NCBI GenBank assembly: GCA_023213395.1
Contig: CM041465.1
Coordinates: 195,059,741-195,123,740, forward strand
From: Cycas panzhihuaensis
Lineage: Eukaryota; Cycadophyta
Length of the DNA stretch: 64,000 nucleotides
Direction of reading: 5' to 3'
Position 1 is the first letter of the stretch. Each line of letters begins with the position of its first letter. Below are positions 35,548 through 50,049 of this stretch, piece by piece. Made by a program: the position numbers and the translations under genes. The notes beneath the pieces were generated by a model. It saw nothing but the letters and a program-made list of their open reading frames with translations, was not told where the DNA came from and made no database searches.

Positions 35548-38500
35548 CAGGGATGATGCTTTATGCATAGTTTATTTGAAAACACAAACAAAAATAAATA
35601 AATAAAGAGAAAGAGCCAAGAAAATTAACCATCCATTCTAAACATGCTAGCAAAGGAGGACTTTTCATTTAAATCCAAAACAATACTTTATCACTATTGA
35701 AAACACACATCCTTGATGGAAAAGTTTGTGATATACAGAGAATTAAGTCCCTTGCAATTCAATTCCCATGACATGTCAATGGCATGGCTAATTGATCAAT
35801 GAGTGCAATTTTATGGAAATTGAGATTAAAGACACACTAATTAAGGATCACATAGAGGAAACTTGGCATTAGCTTGAAGAGTGAAGAGATTTCTAAAATG
35901 CAACAACTCATTAGTTATGGTCTCATGGATATGGAGGTGTCCATTACTTTAATACTCTCATTAATTATCTAAGATGGCTAACATATGAAAAGATTAAGTC
36001 ATATGAAATAGAACAATGTAATGTAAACAATTTCTTGGTCAAAGATCACTAATCAATTAACATCAGTTATAAGATAATGACTAAGTGACAAATAGTTGAC
36101 TTGGTTGCAAAGAATAAATTCAATCTTAGAAATCAAATTTGATTGCAAGGAATAGACTAGTCACAAATAGCGAACACAACCATGGACAATTATGACACAT
36201 GATAGCATGATGGTTGGACAACTTGCTTAAGGTATCAAACAAGCACATCATAATAAAAGAAAGTTCCTAATGCACAATTAAGGAGAAATAGAATTTAATG
36301 AACCTTACTTGGGATTAGAAAAGTAGGAACTACACAATTAAAATGCATTATCCCATGAAAGGTGGTGATATAGTATTTGAATACCATTATGCATTTGTTC
36401 AATATTGGATGATTAGAAAATTTTTCATGGTCAAGAGTACTAGTCATCTACAATAGTATCATCTAGTGTACTTTGAGTAACCAAAACAAACACAACCATA
36501 AGATGTGAGAAAAAGTAAGTGAAGGTCAAGGGGACTACGTATAAGACTAGTGCATTTGATAAATCCAAAATCCATGATAAGGAGTTGTCAAACTACTAAT
36601 ATAATGGAAATCAATCCCATTCTATAATGTTTAGAAAATTATCAACACATCAACCTACTATAGGCTAGCCATAGTTAAAGAAAGAACATTAAAGACAAAT
36701 TTCTTAAGGATAGCAAGCATTATGCAAATGATAGATATGCCTAGATCGTACTGACATAAGGGGATTGTTGAAGCAATGGTAAGGTATATTGATGGAAATT
36801 TCTATTTTTCTCCCAATTCTTTTTTGATCACCTGAAAATTGATCAATGAATTTACCAACATTTCACTAGACGGTGAAGTAGTCAAACTAGTGGACATAAG
36901 GAAGAAAGAGGAAAGAGAACTTGGCAAAGGAAATCAATTATAACCATAATGAGTACAATATAAAATGCATCTTCATTAATAAAATAGTTTTGCCTCTTCA
37001 ACAATAGGTAATGCATATCCTTTATGATATGATGATTGTCAAAGTAATGATCATGTATAGGCCAGTCAAGTGGTGGCTAATAATAAAGTAAGCTATATAA
37101 TGCTAGTGATTCAAATGGGCAATGTATTTAAGTGGGGAGATAAATCATAACTAATTTGGTCGATCATTTCATTAAACTTTTTCTTACTAGTAATGTTTGT
37201 TATAAGATTCCAAAGTAAATTTACCCATATATTTTTCACCCAGGAGAATTCTATATAATTTTGTTTAGTCCACATAGTTGAGATGGTCCCATAAAAGTGG
37301 GAAAGATATCCAAAGCTCTTTGGGAGGTTCTCTTAGCAAAAAATAAGCCACCCAACTAAGTAGTTATGTTGATATCCTATCTCATTTCATATAAGCTTTA
37401 ACAAGGGTTACTTTTACTTAAAAAGAAGACTACATGTTGGTCATTGCACAAGAAGTGAATATGGCATCATTGTAAAACTAAGAGTTCAACAAGTCTATTC
37501 AATTAAGTGGCAATTGGTGCTAAAGGAAAATATCAAACTAGTTTATTTGCCTTCATCAAATGTGACACTAACCTTAGATCTAGTTACGCTAATTTGTGTT
37601 ATGAAATCCTTATAGATGCCTAAGATCTGCTCATATTTTGGTCCCCTAACTAAGGAAAAGAAAAAAGGTTCAAGATATCAAAATCATAAATTAAAGACAA
37701 GAAAGAGGCAAGGGTAATGAAAGAGATAAACACAACTCAACTAGAGGTAGAGGTACTATAAGTAATAGAGAAATACTCAAAGACTAAAAGGAATTCCACT
37801 TCCCTAAACAAGTCACGAATAAAGAGACTAAAACCATTAGCTACACAATAAATGACAAAAATAAATGATGCATTACCTTCACTTCAGAAAAATACTCTTC
37901 CTCCTCTACTTAATAAAACTCTACCTCGAGGCAACCCATCAAGAACACCAATTGACATGCAAATTGGTAATCAACCTCTTGGTAATGAAAGTTTAGCAAT
38001 AAAAGTTTCAAACCCAATGACTATACATGCAATGAGTGGACTTGAACCTCCATTGGAAGTTGAAGGTACTTCAATAATAATAAATGACATGACAAAACTT
38101 TAGTCAAACAAACTTGGATAATAATAGTTCAAGATTTATTGGTAGAATAGAATGATGCAACTTTGATTGAAGAACACCATAAGTGGGGAAGACCCATAAT
38201 TCTTTTAGGGAGGTTGAATCCTCTTAAAACATGCAATAAATTTTCTTTTTACTTTATTTTTTGAAGTTGAGGAAAACCTTTATGAAGCATAAGGCATTGG
38301 ATTTAAAACTAGGCACAACCCTTGGAGAGAATCCTAAACAAGTTTTGCAATCAGAGGAAATTTTTTACAAAGTAAGAGGCTTCCACTTTAACTAAAGGAA
38401 CAATCCTTGAGGACCTTGATGTGGTAATCATTGCATTGAGACAAGTCTCTCAAAATGTAAGTTCACTATGAATTATCTCTTTCATTGTTGATGGTGCATC

Positions 38501-40868
38501 TATATGTGTAATTGTTGAGAGTCAAGGTTGGTAGGAGGTGAGAAGTTACCAATTGAATATTCAACAAGAGAATTCTTAGCCAATTTTGATAAAAGGCCAA
38601 GCAATGAGGCCAATTCTATAACAATTTTACCTTTAATGAACCTTGTTATAAAACCTAGCCAATCAATGAACGTGTCAATAATGGTGCTAACTCGTGTAGT
38701 GTAGATATATCCCTTTTTGAAGACAATGGACTTAGCTCAACCCTTACAAGACATCATTGTATAGTGTCCACAATTGCTTATATCAAATATTTTACAAGTC
38801 TCCATAATTTTGCTAGAATAACTTAGGAAATCATTTGGCTTGGTAGTAGGTCCAACTGAACAATTTGCAATGACAAGTAATGGTGAGACATTAGTTAAAG
38901 ACTAAAGTAAAAGAAGTCAATCTAGGAATCATTACCTACACCTATAGAAATCAATTCAAAACTTACAAGTTAAGGGAAGCTCGAGTCATATAGATGCATG
39001 CTTGAAACTATTCAAAGCTTAAGAAAGTTGGGATTACTATGAACACAACATTGAAGTCATTAACAGTTGAATAAGATCACATCAAGGGTGATGTTCTACA
39101 AATAAAGGTAGATTGGTGACAACCCCTATAGGAATCAATCACTAAATTTATGCAAGTAGAGTTGGACGTGCTCAAGCAATTTAAGAGGTATTAGAGCCTT
39201 TAAAATCATAAATGCTCTATAGGACCAATTCTAAGCACAATACACTTACATTTATTTGACTAATCTAATGCACAAGAAATATGAGGAATTAACCAACTAT
39301 GGTCATGCAAAAGTAAATAGAGTTATCTCATGAAATTTTTAAACTCAAGAATGCCACTAAGTTAGCTAAATAGAAAAAGGATGGCAAAGCATAAGCAACC
39401 TTCGAGACTCAACTCTTGCAAACTTGTTCTTAAGCATAAATATATTCAAAGACTATGGAATCAGCTCTTGCATTTGTACTAAGTCTAAATCCAAAGTTGG
39501 ATTCACATCCTGTAATAGCAAAGTGGTTAAGAGTGCAATTGCAATTGGACATTGACTCTAAACTAGACTTGTTACATCAAGTCAATTCTGATTATGCTAT
39601 ATTTCAACTTGCAACTCACTTGTTAAATGGATATCATCTTCAAATGACTTATTTATTATCCAAAGTCAAAGTTATTCGAATAATCAAAAAATCAACTTAG
39701 GAGAATTGGTGCCCCAATGCTCGGTGTCTATTTCTATGTATTCTTTCTCGATTCAATATTCATTGTAAATTGTCACCAAATTTTTTGAATAAATAATTTG
39801 TTTTTACTTGTAAACATTTTAGGAGAGACATTAGTGATACATATTTTTGTAGTACTTTATGATAAGACCCACAATAACTCTAAGAGAGGTGTTGGTTAAT
39901 TTAGTTGGTTCTTCTCTCTCTTGGGGATTTCCTATAAGACAACGACACTTACTTTATAGGCATTCTCTATTTTGGGGTCTTGTCCATGAAAGTGACAAAC
40001 TCCTAACACAAAAGGAGTAGATGCAATTAGTATAGATTAACAATATAATTTATCTATATCTTATGCATTTATCTATTAAATGCATCCTTATGTATTCCTA
40101 TAGGAATGTGCAAACCTCACAGTACCCAATTATTGCAATAAAATTACACAAGCTTGTGCCTTTTGGAGGGCTATTACAATCACCTTAATGTTAACTATTA
40201 GCAAAGTTGTGACCATGAGCTCATCTACATGATACAAATGAATAACTCAAGGTTCCAATAATGACTAACTTTTATCACACGAGCAGGATTCAAGAACCAC
40301 TAATTGCCAAAAAGGAAAAATATATATATGATTTAGAAAAGGTGGTTAGAATACACCTAATACAACAAATGCAACATGTATATATTTAATTGCTTCATGT
40401 TAATTGATTTTATCTAAACAAGTAGAAAATAATAAATATCATCTCCAACATTTCCCACCTTATGATCATCTACTAATAAATAATAATTCATGTGTAGCTT
40501 AAGGCTCCAACAACAATCAACCTTTGTGATATGAATATGATCCAAGAACTGGCAACATTGATTAAAAAAGGATGTGATTTGGAAAACATGATCAAAATGT
40601 ATGTAGTATAATAAATGCAACATCTCTTTATTCAACCACTTCGCAAAAACTGACTTTATCCAAATAAATATAAAATAGTAAATGCCAACCTCAACATATC
40701 CAACATTACAATCATCCACTAAGAGCATAATTAGGTCATATCAAAAATATGCATCCATAAAATTATAGATTATATGTCCTTTTATTTATTTATATACAAA
40801 TAAAATTTTATTAAAATAGCAAAACTTTAAAAGAAACAACTAATGCAAAATTAAAAGTTGGATGATTA
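35548..40868. other. No recognised gene; probable old retroelement DNA
   Basis: These 5.3 kb contain short frames at 37852-38103, 39455-39700 (both +) and 40414-40728 (-), none with a motif I know. G3's 3' LTR should begin here, but no partner copy is found upstream. Both strands are AT-rich and stop-dense. A diverged gag or protease of another element around 37200-38900 is possible but not shown. Confidence 0.4.
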
Positions 40869-41039
40869 TGTTAGAACACTAAATTAATCTGTGAAAATAA
40901 TGCTTTAATGCATTAATGAGGAGAGAGAAACTCCCATATAAATACATCATGTGTACATAAAAAGACAAGTGCATGTAGCCTAAGTGTCAATAACACATTT
41001 AATAGGGGTTACACACTCTCTCTTAATGTTTTATTTTTT

Positions 41040-42560
41040 ATCTTCAACACTAAGAAGATGCCTAAGATACTGAAATTTATCTTTTGGAAGTGTTTTTATG
41101 AGAGTATCAATAAGTTGTTCTTCATTGATATAGTATAATAGATCTATCTCTTTGGTTTATACTTTCTCTTTGATGAGATTATGGTAAACTTCAATGCGTT
41201 TTATTCTAGCATGTAACACTTGATTCTTTCTTAGTTTAATAACACTTTAGTTATCACAAAGAATTGAAGTAGACTAGTCTTATTCTTATTTTATATCTTT
41301 AAGCAATCATTTAATCCATGATGCTTTGCATGTGGCATTGACAACTACCTTGTATTTTACTTTGGTGGATAACAAGGCCACTGTGGATTGTTTCTTGCTA
41401 CTCCAAGAAATAATTACAAATCCAAGAGAAGTAGTATCTTGTGGTAAACTTTCTTTCTTGTGTATATCCCACCTAATCTAAGTCACTATAGCTGACTAAC
41501 TGAATATTTAAAATTTAAGTATAGTTAAAACCCATTGTTTGGTTCCTTTAATATATCTAAGAATTCTTTAAGCAACATTCCAATAAGATAATTTTGGAAG
41601 TTACATATATTTAGAAACAACTCCAACTGAGTATGAAATATCTGGCTTTGTAGTCATGATATAGATAAGATTACCTATTAACTATATGTATAGTGTTCCA
41701 TCCACTAGTTGTCCATCATCATCAACATTCAGAATGCATCTAATTTCTATTAGAATAACACAACTATTACAATCCTCTATTCTAAATTTTTGAAGGAGTT
41801 TTTTGATATATTTGGCCTAGAATATGAAAATAGAATTCTTTTATTAACTAAATTTAATGCCTAGATAATAATGAAGCAATCCCATATCTGTCATTTCAAA
41901 TTAATTTTTCATCTAGAGCTTGACTTTGCAAATTGTATTATTATCATTTTTTGTAACTATCATGGCATCTACATAAACTACTATGATAGTTATTAAATTG
42001 TATTTACTTATTTTAATATAAAGTCTAAGGTTTGAATCACATCTCTAAAAATATGTTTGTCATAGATGCTGATCTAACTTTGCATACAATGTTATAAGTG
42101 TTTATTTTAATCCATATAAGACCTTTCTTAATTTTCAAACAAGATGTTCTTCATCCTTTTTCATGGACCCTGTTGGTTATTGCATGTATACTTATTTAGT
42201 TAAATCACCATTCAAGAAGGCACTTTTGACATTAAATTTTATGATATTCCATTTGAATTAGGCTACCATGACTGTGACTGTTCACATAGTAATTAATTTG
42301 GCTACTAGTGAAAACGTTTCCTCATAATCAATACCTTTTATTTGAGTATAATCATTTGCAACCAATCTTACCTTGTATCTTTTAACTATACTATCAAAAC
42401 TTTATTTTATTTTGTATACCCACTTACAACCAACAATGGATTTATCTGCAAGAACATCCACTAATTTCTAAGTCTTATTCTTTTTTATAGCATTGATTTC
42501 TACACCCATGGATTTTGGATAATCATATACTTCTAAATAATTTTGTGGTTTAATAGGGCA
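41040..42560 (-). pseudogene. C4 reverse transcriptase and RNase H
   Basis: Copia RT blocks are visible on - through several frames. Near 41960 the catalytic box reads VVYVDAMI, so the second catalytic Asp of YVDD has become Ala. The RT start (near 42420, 'VGCKWV'-like, then KxRLVAN and GIDYEE-like pieces) and the conserved MDVKxAFLNGD region (about 42190-42230) are decayed. RNase H lies at 41100-41560. The enzyme is dead. Confidence 0.72.
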
Positions 42561-42899
42561 CATTAAACTTTGGTGTCTCTATGACCTAATTCTTTGTTCA
42601 AGTATATTACCTTTTGATTCTTCAAGAGTTTTGATGTACCACTTGGGTAACCCTTTTTAAGGTTTATGACTACTTATTTAAGAGGAGTTTTGTTCTTCTT
42701 TAGAAAGGTTTTATTCTTTTTCAGACAATTGATGTTATTTTTTGATGTTTTATTCATTTTCTTCCTCAAACCCACTAACATATCCTTTTCTATAATAGTG
42801 ACTTCAAACACTTCTTCAACTAGTACATGTACTTGTGTATCTCATTTAATATGTCTGTGTACTATCTTTTCCTTTTGATTTAACTGTTCATCAAAAGTC

Positions 42900-44140
42900 A
42901 CATCTCTACTAACATAAATCCTATTTGTTTTTAAATCTATGCATCTATATGCTTTAAATTTTTTATTATATTCAAATATAATGTATTCAATACTTTTATC
43001 ATCTAGCTTAGTTCTCTTCTTATCAGAAATGTGAGCATAATCTTTACTACCAAAGATTTTAAGGTGACTTACATCTGGCTTTCTCTTAGTCTAGGCTTCT
43101 TCAGAAGTTACCTTATTTAGAGTTGATGTAAGACTCTTGTTGATGAGATATACTATTGTGTTGACTACTTCATCCTAATATGTTTTTATTATTGCCTTTT
43201 CACTTATCATACTTTGTGTAATTTCTATTATTATCATATTCATACATTTGGTTACTCCATTTGATTATGGTATATATGGAGTGATTACCTCTTTTTATAT
43301 TCCATTTATTTTATAAAAATGACAGAAGTTGTTGGAGATTTATTCTTCTCCTCTATCAAATTGGAGAATTTTGATTTTACATTCACTTTCCAACTCAACC
43401 TATGTCTTAAACTCTTTGAAGTAATCTAAAACTTTTGATTTACTGAAAAGAAAACAGACCCATGTTATTTTTTAGAGAAATCATTAATGAAGGTGAGAAA
43501 GTACATTGCTCTATTTACTAAGTTTGATGCTATTGGCCCATATAAATCAATATGAATTAATTCTAATTTTTTATGTGCTTTTCTAGAAAGGAATTCGATG
43601 TTGCTTACCCATCATACAACTTTTGCATATAAAGGATACAAAAGACATTTCAAGAAGACCATTTATCATATTAGAATTATTTAATAATTCTATCTATCTA
43701 TTTGCAATATGTTCATATTAAGAATGCCATATTTCATTTATGAGGCTATTAATAGTAAGAAGCTTTATAGAATGAACAGGTAGAATATGAGTGAAAATTA
43801 GTTTATAGAGATTATTAATTTCCACTCCTTTTACAATTACAATCCCATCAAATTTCATGTCACAAATGTGACAACTTCCATCTTTGTTAAAAATGACCTT
43901 GAATCCTTTTTTTCTTAACTAAGATATAGATAAAAGATTTTTTTTTAGGCCAGGTACATAAAGAACTCCATTTTTTTTAATTTTACCATCAATTGAAATA
44001 ATAATAGTGTGTTTCCTTTTAATTTGTAGAGGAAAGTTATTACTGAGATCCACAATTTTTTTGATGAAATATGACCTCAGTATTTTAAACCATTCTCCTC
44101 TCCTAATCATATGATTTAATGCTTATGAGTTTATGTACCA
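42900..44140 (-). pseudogene. C4 integrase and protease
   Basis: The frame 43919-44110 reads KIVDLSNNFPLQIKRKHTI, then GVLYVPGLKKNLLSIS, the end of a copia protease. Toward 42900 integrase pieces follow: the Asn-Gly-Val/Glu region near 43240-43290, and the KLDDKSIEYIIFEY-like end near 42960-43010. Frames are broken. Confidence 0.7.
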
Positions 44141-44219
44141 GTCTTCATTTTTGTCAATGAGCATAGACAAAGTTATGATAAAGACAGCTTTTTCTTCTTC
44201 TTCTTCTACATGTTTGTGA

Positions 44220-45090
44220 CTATAATTTCCTTCCACTCTCTTCTTTCTCTATATGTCAGCCTACTTTTATGGATAACAATTTAAAGAGTGTCTTGTTCGT
44301 CTATAATAATAATAGCAGTTTAGTAAGTTTTCTACTCTATAATCACTACCTAAATGCCCATACCTTCTACAATGAAAATATACTCTGGATTATCTAAGTG
44401 TAGACCTGTGTCTTCCTTCTAACATCCATGGAGCTCTCCCTTATCCTTCAAGAGACCAGGATTATCTGACTAAAATCCTGGGCCTCCCTCTAGTAGATCT
44501 GTTACATCCTCTCATCATATTTCTGGACCATCCCCTTCTTTCTAAACTTAACTTTGAGAGAAATGCTTCCTTGATGTCTATTTCTTCTTTATATATTTTA
44601 TTCATTTATTCTTGTTGTAGCAGGTACCCTATCAAAGTGTCAAAGGGCATATTTTTTGTATGCTCACCTATAATAAGTGTATTTACCATAGTGTCAAACG
44701 ATTTTGGCAATTTATTAATAGTTAAACAAACAAGCTCAGAGTCAGTTATAGTTTCACTTGTAGAGACTAGACCATTCTTGATCTCAATTATCTTAGTTAA
44801 AAAGTTTGACACATGTTCTTCTTCTTTGAGATTAACTTTGTATAGTTGTTTTTTGAGAGATTTATCTGTGCTTCATTCTTTTGGCTATATAGTAAGACTA
44901 AATTTCTCCAAGCCTCTAGAAAGGTGGAAGTTAAACCTATGTGGCTCAACAAAAAATGTTCTACAAACAACATAATTCTAGCTATAACAATCCTCTGTCT
45001 CTCTCTCTTCTGAACTAATCACATTCACTATATCAATGGGTTTGACCTCCTTTCCTATGACTATGTCCCATGCATTTTTTTCCATTAAAA
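44220..45090 (-). pseudogene. C4 gag
   Basis: The frame 44606-44812 reads MSNFLTKIIEIKNGLVSTSE, then LVCLTINKLPKSFDTMVNTL, the gag block 'LxxLPxSFxxxVxTL'. A CxxC-like knuckle region lies near 44290-44380 but is not intact. The + frame at 44571-44975 is its shadow. Confidence 0.78.
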
Positions 45091-46015
45091 GACCTTATAT
45101 TTTTAGTTTCCAAATGCTATAGTTTTTCCCTATGAGTTTATTAGACTCTGAGGGAAAAAATTGAGGCCATTTTGATTTAAAGTTCTATATTTGAAGGGAA
45201 AATGAAAGATAAAAGTAAAAGACTATGATGAGGGCATATGATCATACAACTGTATAAATTTGTACCAAAAAGTATAATTATATGAAATGGATAAAAGGGG
45301 TCTCAAAATGAAGCTGAGGTTCTGCTCTCTTTAGATCTATACAATTTTTAAAACAAATCTTTCTAGATTTTTCAAAAAATAGCCAAAAACATACAATCAT
45401 GTAGGTTTTTTTACCAAAAAATATTTGTATCTTTTCAAAACTCTAGTGAAATCTAACAAACTTACAAGAAAAAGAAAGATCTTGAAAAAATGAAAAGTTT
45501 AAGACCAATTTAACCTAGAAAGACTAAGAGGTTTGACAGAAATTTGTGAATAAAATTTTGAATAGGTACCCACTATAAAACTATGTTTTATCACTTAATG
45601 ATGAAGAATCTGGGTTTGAGCCTTTGGAACAAATTAATCTCCTCAAAAAGACAAATCTACCCACTAAAATTTATCTAATTGTAATCACTTCAAAAAGACA
45701 TGTCTATGTAGATCTATATGGTTTCATACTATCATTAATGAGGTTGTATTATGTCATTTTCTCTTTAAAATAAACTAAAGATACTTTCTTTAAATTGAAT
45801 CTCTTAAATTATCTCTTGCTAAGCTTAGATTCCAAACGAGCTTAGATTTGTAAACTTACTATGATACCATGTTGAACACTCAATGAATCTATGAAGATAA
45901 TGCTTTAATTCATTAATAAAGAAAGAGAAATTCCCATATAAATATATCATGTGTACATGAAAAGGCCAATGCATGTAAGTCATGTTAATAATATATTAAA
46001 GAGGGGTTGGGCACA

Positions 46016-47680
46016 TAACACTCAACTTTATGCTAGAGAATTTTAAAATACAAAAGATAGAACATTATTTCTCTAACACATTAGGTTTATGTTTGTAGGG
46101 TAAATTCAAGTTGATTCTCCATGCTTATGGCTATTTTCTAGCATTTATTTCAACTTCTTGTGTAATAATTTCATTAAATGTTAAATTATTACCATACAAT
46201 GAATGCTCATTGATCATTGATAGTGCCCCTATAGGGGATGTTAACTAATATGGCTATCAATGGTGTTAGGCAAGCATAATTTATGTTGAAATCACATTGT
46301 ATATTGAAAACTCAATCTTTGCTTTCATGTTTACACTGATAGAGAAAATTTGACTCTTTGACCTAAGACTTGTAATCACATTCAACTTTGATAAGAACAA
46401 AGGTGCTCCAAAAGGTGAGCCATAAGCATTACCTAAAGGCATTCTTGATGCTAAAATTTTTGAATTCACAGCATGTGAAATAATCTCTAAATCTTTGATT
46501 AAATACTCTCTTGATCATTGCTTCCCATCCTGAATCACAACTTTGAGATGTCATTGAGGAATTATGATATTTCATTCTATTAGAAACAATAATTCATCTA
46601 TTTTCAATCAATTATTTTATAAAGGACTCTTTGTTTAACAAGGACTCTTCCTTAAGAAACTCTTACTTTACACTGAAGGACCTAATCAACATTATGAGTG
46701 TATTTCAATGATAATGTTATAGCCAAAAGACAGAAATCCATTGTGGCTAGGAGCACTTTTGAATCCATAACCCTTAAGTATTACAAATAATGTTACTCTT
46801 AGTTGTAATATTATTATTAAAACTTAGAATGTTAGAAATTAGAAAGTTGGTATAAGGGTCCTACAAGTTTGACATTTATCATTCGCGCTTATGTTGTATT
46901 CTTTTTAAATACATTTACTATACCATACAAGTACTATCAAAAAATACAAATCATTTCTTTTTTTAAGCTATAAACTCTTTTGTGGTATTAGAGAAATACT
47001 TGATCCAAGGCATCTTTTTGAATAAAATGCTTGACAAAGGCTTCCAAATTGATGGGAAGAGTTGGAGAGACCAATATAGAAGACTTCAAGGTTTCAAGCT
47101 CTATAAGGATTTCTCAAGATCATACCAGACCATATATTGCAAACTAGTATGATAATTTTTTAGAGATTCATGATTATATGGGTTTTCTCTTCTTAAATCT
47201 ATTTATGTATATATTTTAAAACTCATTTTGAGCCCCAATACAAAAAAGGGTTTTTTACTATCATTTTCTTCAATCACAATTTTTTAAAAATCTAAGTTAT
47301 TTCAGGAGGTATATCTAGTATCAAACTATTCATCTCAAAAATAGTATTCTAAAAAGCCAAGGTTTGAATAGAATCAACCTTTTCCCAAGAGAAGACAAGC
47401 AAGAAAGTAAAAAAAATCCCAATCATTATCATACCTTCAAAGGTTGATTTCCCTCACTTATAAACTTTATTGCAAAATCAACTCCAATGCTAAAATGATA
47501 CTACTTCAAGCTTTAATTTTGGTATTTTTTTATATTTTTTGAAAACACTAGTTTGTATTGTCCATACAGTCTGTACAGATCAACCCTAGTCCTTATTTCC
47601 TAAATTTTTTCACATGTTTTTCAATGACATCTATATATTCTTTTTCAAAGCAATATAAATTAATAGATGTCAACTATAAC
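46016..47680. other. Gap between C4 and C5; possible C5 5' LTR
   Basis: No gene is recognised. A frame at 46281-46469 (-) is unassigned. Near 47310 TAGTATCAAACTA resembles a tRNA-Met-type primer site, so the DNA before it may be the 5' LTR of C5. No second copy exists to test this. Confidence 0.35.
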
Positions 47681-47689
47681 GCCTAGAAG

Positions 47690-48430
47690 AGAAAAATGAA
47701 GGGTATTATGTTTACAAAAGGAGCTTAGGAGCAAACAAAAAAAAGTTATTAAGAAGGCCATTGATGCTACAAAGGCCAGAATTTATAAAGACAAAGATAA
47801 GTATGCCTTAGTTACAATCATTCTCTTCATTTCTGATCACATTCTTCCCCATGTAACTTCTACTAGTATTGCTCATGAAGCATGGGAAACCTTGGCTTGT
47901 TTATATGCTAAAAGAATGTTGTTAAAATTTTAGCTCTGAAAAGCAAACTGTATCATGGAGAAATGAAGAAAAGTGAAAGTTTGTCCAAGTTCATCACCAA
48001 GATCAAGGATCCAAGAGAGAAACTTGCAACAATATGAAAAGTAATATTTTAAAAAGAATTAGTTTAACTAACTCTAAATAATTTGCCTAGATCTTATGAG
48101 CACTTTGTGATTACCTTGACCTTTTACAATGATCTTTAAAAAACAAAATTTGAAACTTTGTATGGGCATCCTTTGCATCAAGAACAACCAAAAAAGGGAC
48201 TTGAAGAAGAAACTTGAGTTGGAAGATGCATTTGCATCCAAAGTTAAAATGTCAAAAAAGACTAACCTATAAGAAGAAAGAGGCATTTAAAATAAAATCC
48301 AAGGCAAAGGTGGCACTCCAAAGTACACTCCTCATAGAATCATTTGCTTTTACTGTGGGAAACCATGACACTATGCCAAGGATTGCAAGTTTTGGAAGGC
48401 AAACATTTTTCATGGGTAAAGAGTAGTTAG
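47690..48430 (+). pseudogene. C5 gag with zinc knuckle
   Basis: Pieces read KKVIKKAIDATKARIY, then HEAWETLACLYAK, KLYHGEMKKSESLSKFITKI and LNNLPRSYEHFVITL, matching copia gag. The knuckle at 48349-48395 reads CFYCGKP, a stop codon, then HYAKDC, so all four zinc ligands of CX2CX4HX4C are kept, with one stop inside. Confidence 0.85.
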
Positions 48431-48499
48431 CAAAGGTAGCAATGAGAAAGGGGAAGATGAACTTGAAGAAACTACCTTTGTTACAACCTTATCTTCTCA

Positions 48500-49830
48500 A
48501 GTTACTTTCAAATAGAGCTAGTTCATTAACTCTAGAGCATCTTGTCACATGATTGCCAAACATGACTAGTTTGAAAAACTTGAGGAATAGGAGATAGATG
48601 TTACAATCAAACTTAGAGATAATGCTACTCACTCCACATAAGAAACAAGAGCCATACTTGCAAAAATGAAAGATGGTGATATAAAGAAATAAGGAAATGT
48701 CTAGTATATACAAAGACTTAAAACGAATCTCCTATATATTTCGTAAATGATAAAGAAAAATCTCAAGGTAGTATTTAAGAATGGTAAATGCCTTATTTTA
48801 GACAAAAATCAAGATTACAAAGTCATAAGAGAAGGGGTGGAAGAAGAAGATCTCTATAAGTTTTTAACTACTATAGCCACACAAGCTCTCTTTGTAAATC
48901 ATGGAGTTGATGATAATGAAATTTAGCACTTGAGATATGAGAATTTATCTTATGAGAATTTAATTCTACTTAAAAACTCAAATATGGTGAATGGCTTGCT
49001 CAAAAGTTTAGCAAATGCGAAGGATATATGCTAGGGAAGCAACAAAGAACAAATTCCATAAGAATTCTTAAAGATCATAAGTCAAGCTAGAATTAATTCA
49101 CGATAACATTTATGAACCAATAATAACTCTCTTAGTTACAGGAACCCATCATCTAACCTTCATAGATGATTATTTGAAAATGATCTAGGCCTATTTTTTT
49201 TTTTTTTTTAAAGAAAAAAACTAAGGCTCTTAATATCTTTAAAGCCTTTAGAGCTCAAGTGAAAAAGGAAAGTGGAAACAAGATAAACATTTTAAGAACT
49301 GATAATGGAGGAGAGTTCACCTCCAATGACTTTTAAAACTATTACAAAGTATACGAGATAAAGAGGAAACTGACTATAACCTACACTCCCCAATTCAATG
49401 GAGTTATGAAACACAAGAATAGGACCATCATTGAAATGGCCAAAAACATGTTGGAAGGCATAAATATACCTAGTATCTACTAGGAAGAAGTTATGAACAC
49501 ATATGTATATCTTTTAAATAGGTGTTCAATGAAAGTAGTACAAGGAGTAACACCTAAAGAAGCTTGGTTAAGTGAAAAACAAGATATAAGGCATTTAAAA
49601 AGTTTTAGAAGCATAATATATGTTCATATACCAAAAGAAAAATAAAAGAAATTAGATGATAAAAACAGAAAATACATTTTTGTGGGATATACTGAGAAAT
49701 CAAAGGGTTATAGATGCATGGATCCCAAGACTAACAAAATAATTGCATACAGGGATGTATCCTCTGATGACATACTTCCAAGAATATTGGTGGAAACACC
49801 CTTCACTAAAGGAAGAGTTTTAAAAGGTTA
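48500..49830 (+). pseudogene. C5 protease and integrase
   Basis: The protease block reads INSRASCHMIAKHD, where the catalytic Asp of D-S-G-A has become Asn. Pre-integrase sequence (HLRYENLSYENL) follows. Integrase pieces include ELIHDN-like sequence near 49100, the TDNGGEF block near 49300, and NGVMKHKNRTIIEMAK near 49400. In that last block a Lys stands in the usual V-x-E place. A T run lies at 49194-49209. Confidence 0.75.
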
Positions 49831-50049
49831 AAATTGTCAAAGTCTAGATTTAGAATCCTTTGAATTTCCAAGAGTCGCAGAGAGTCCTCATAAGAAAATA
49901 TAATATATAAAAGAAAAAAAACATATAGAAAGATCTCACAAAGGAGGGATACCAAAACAAACAATACCTACCAAGAGGGTACCAAAATGGTGCCTAAAAA
50001 TAATGCAAGATTTTGATATACAAAACAATGAAGAAATTGAAAGTAGAAG

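Larger units (their letters stand above)
40869..46015 (-). mobile_element. C4: Ty1/copia element with short LTRs
   Basis: LTRs are about 147 bp, 40869-41015 and 45870-46015. They share TGTTxxAACACT starts, AATAATGCTTTAATxCATTAAT, and CCCATATAAATA-ATCATGTGTACAT. Beside the right LTR the minus strand has TGGTATCATAG (primer site). The order on - is gag, protease, integrase, RT, RNase H. LTR ends and target duplication are not clean. The polyprotein is full of stops. Confidence 0.85.

Noticed and set aside
37852-39700. Frames at 37852-38103 and 39455-39700 as host genes
   Set aside because: They are short, with no motif or codon pattern that stands out, and lie among stop-dense repeat-like DNA.
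44571-44975. 134-aa frame on +
   Set aside because: It is antisense to the C4 gag, whose motifs are clear on -.
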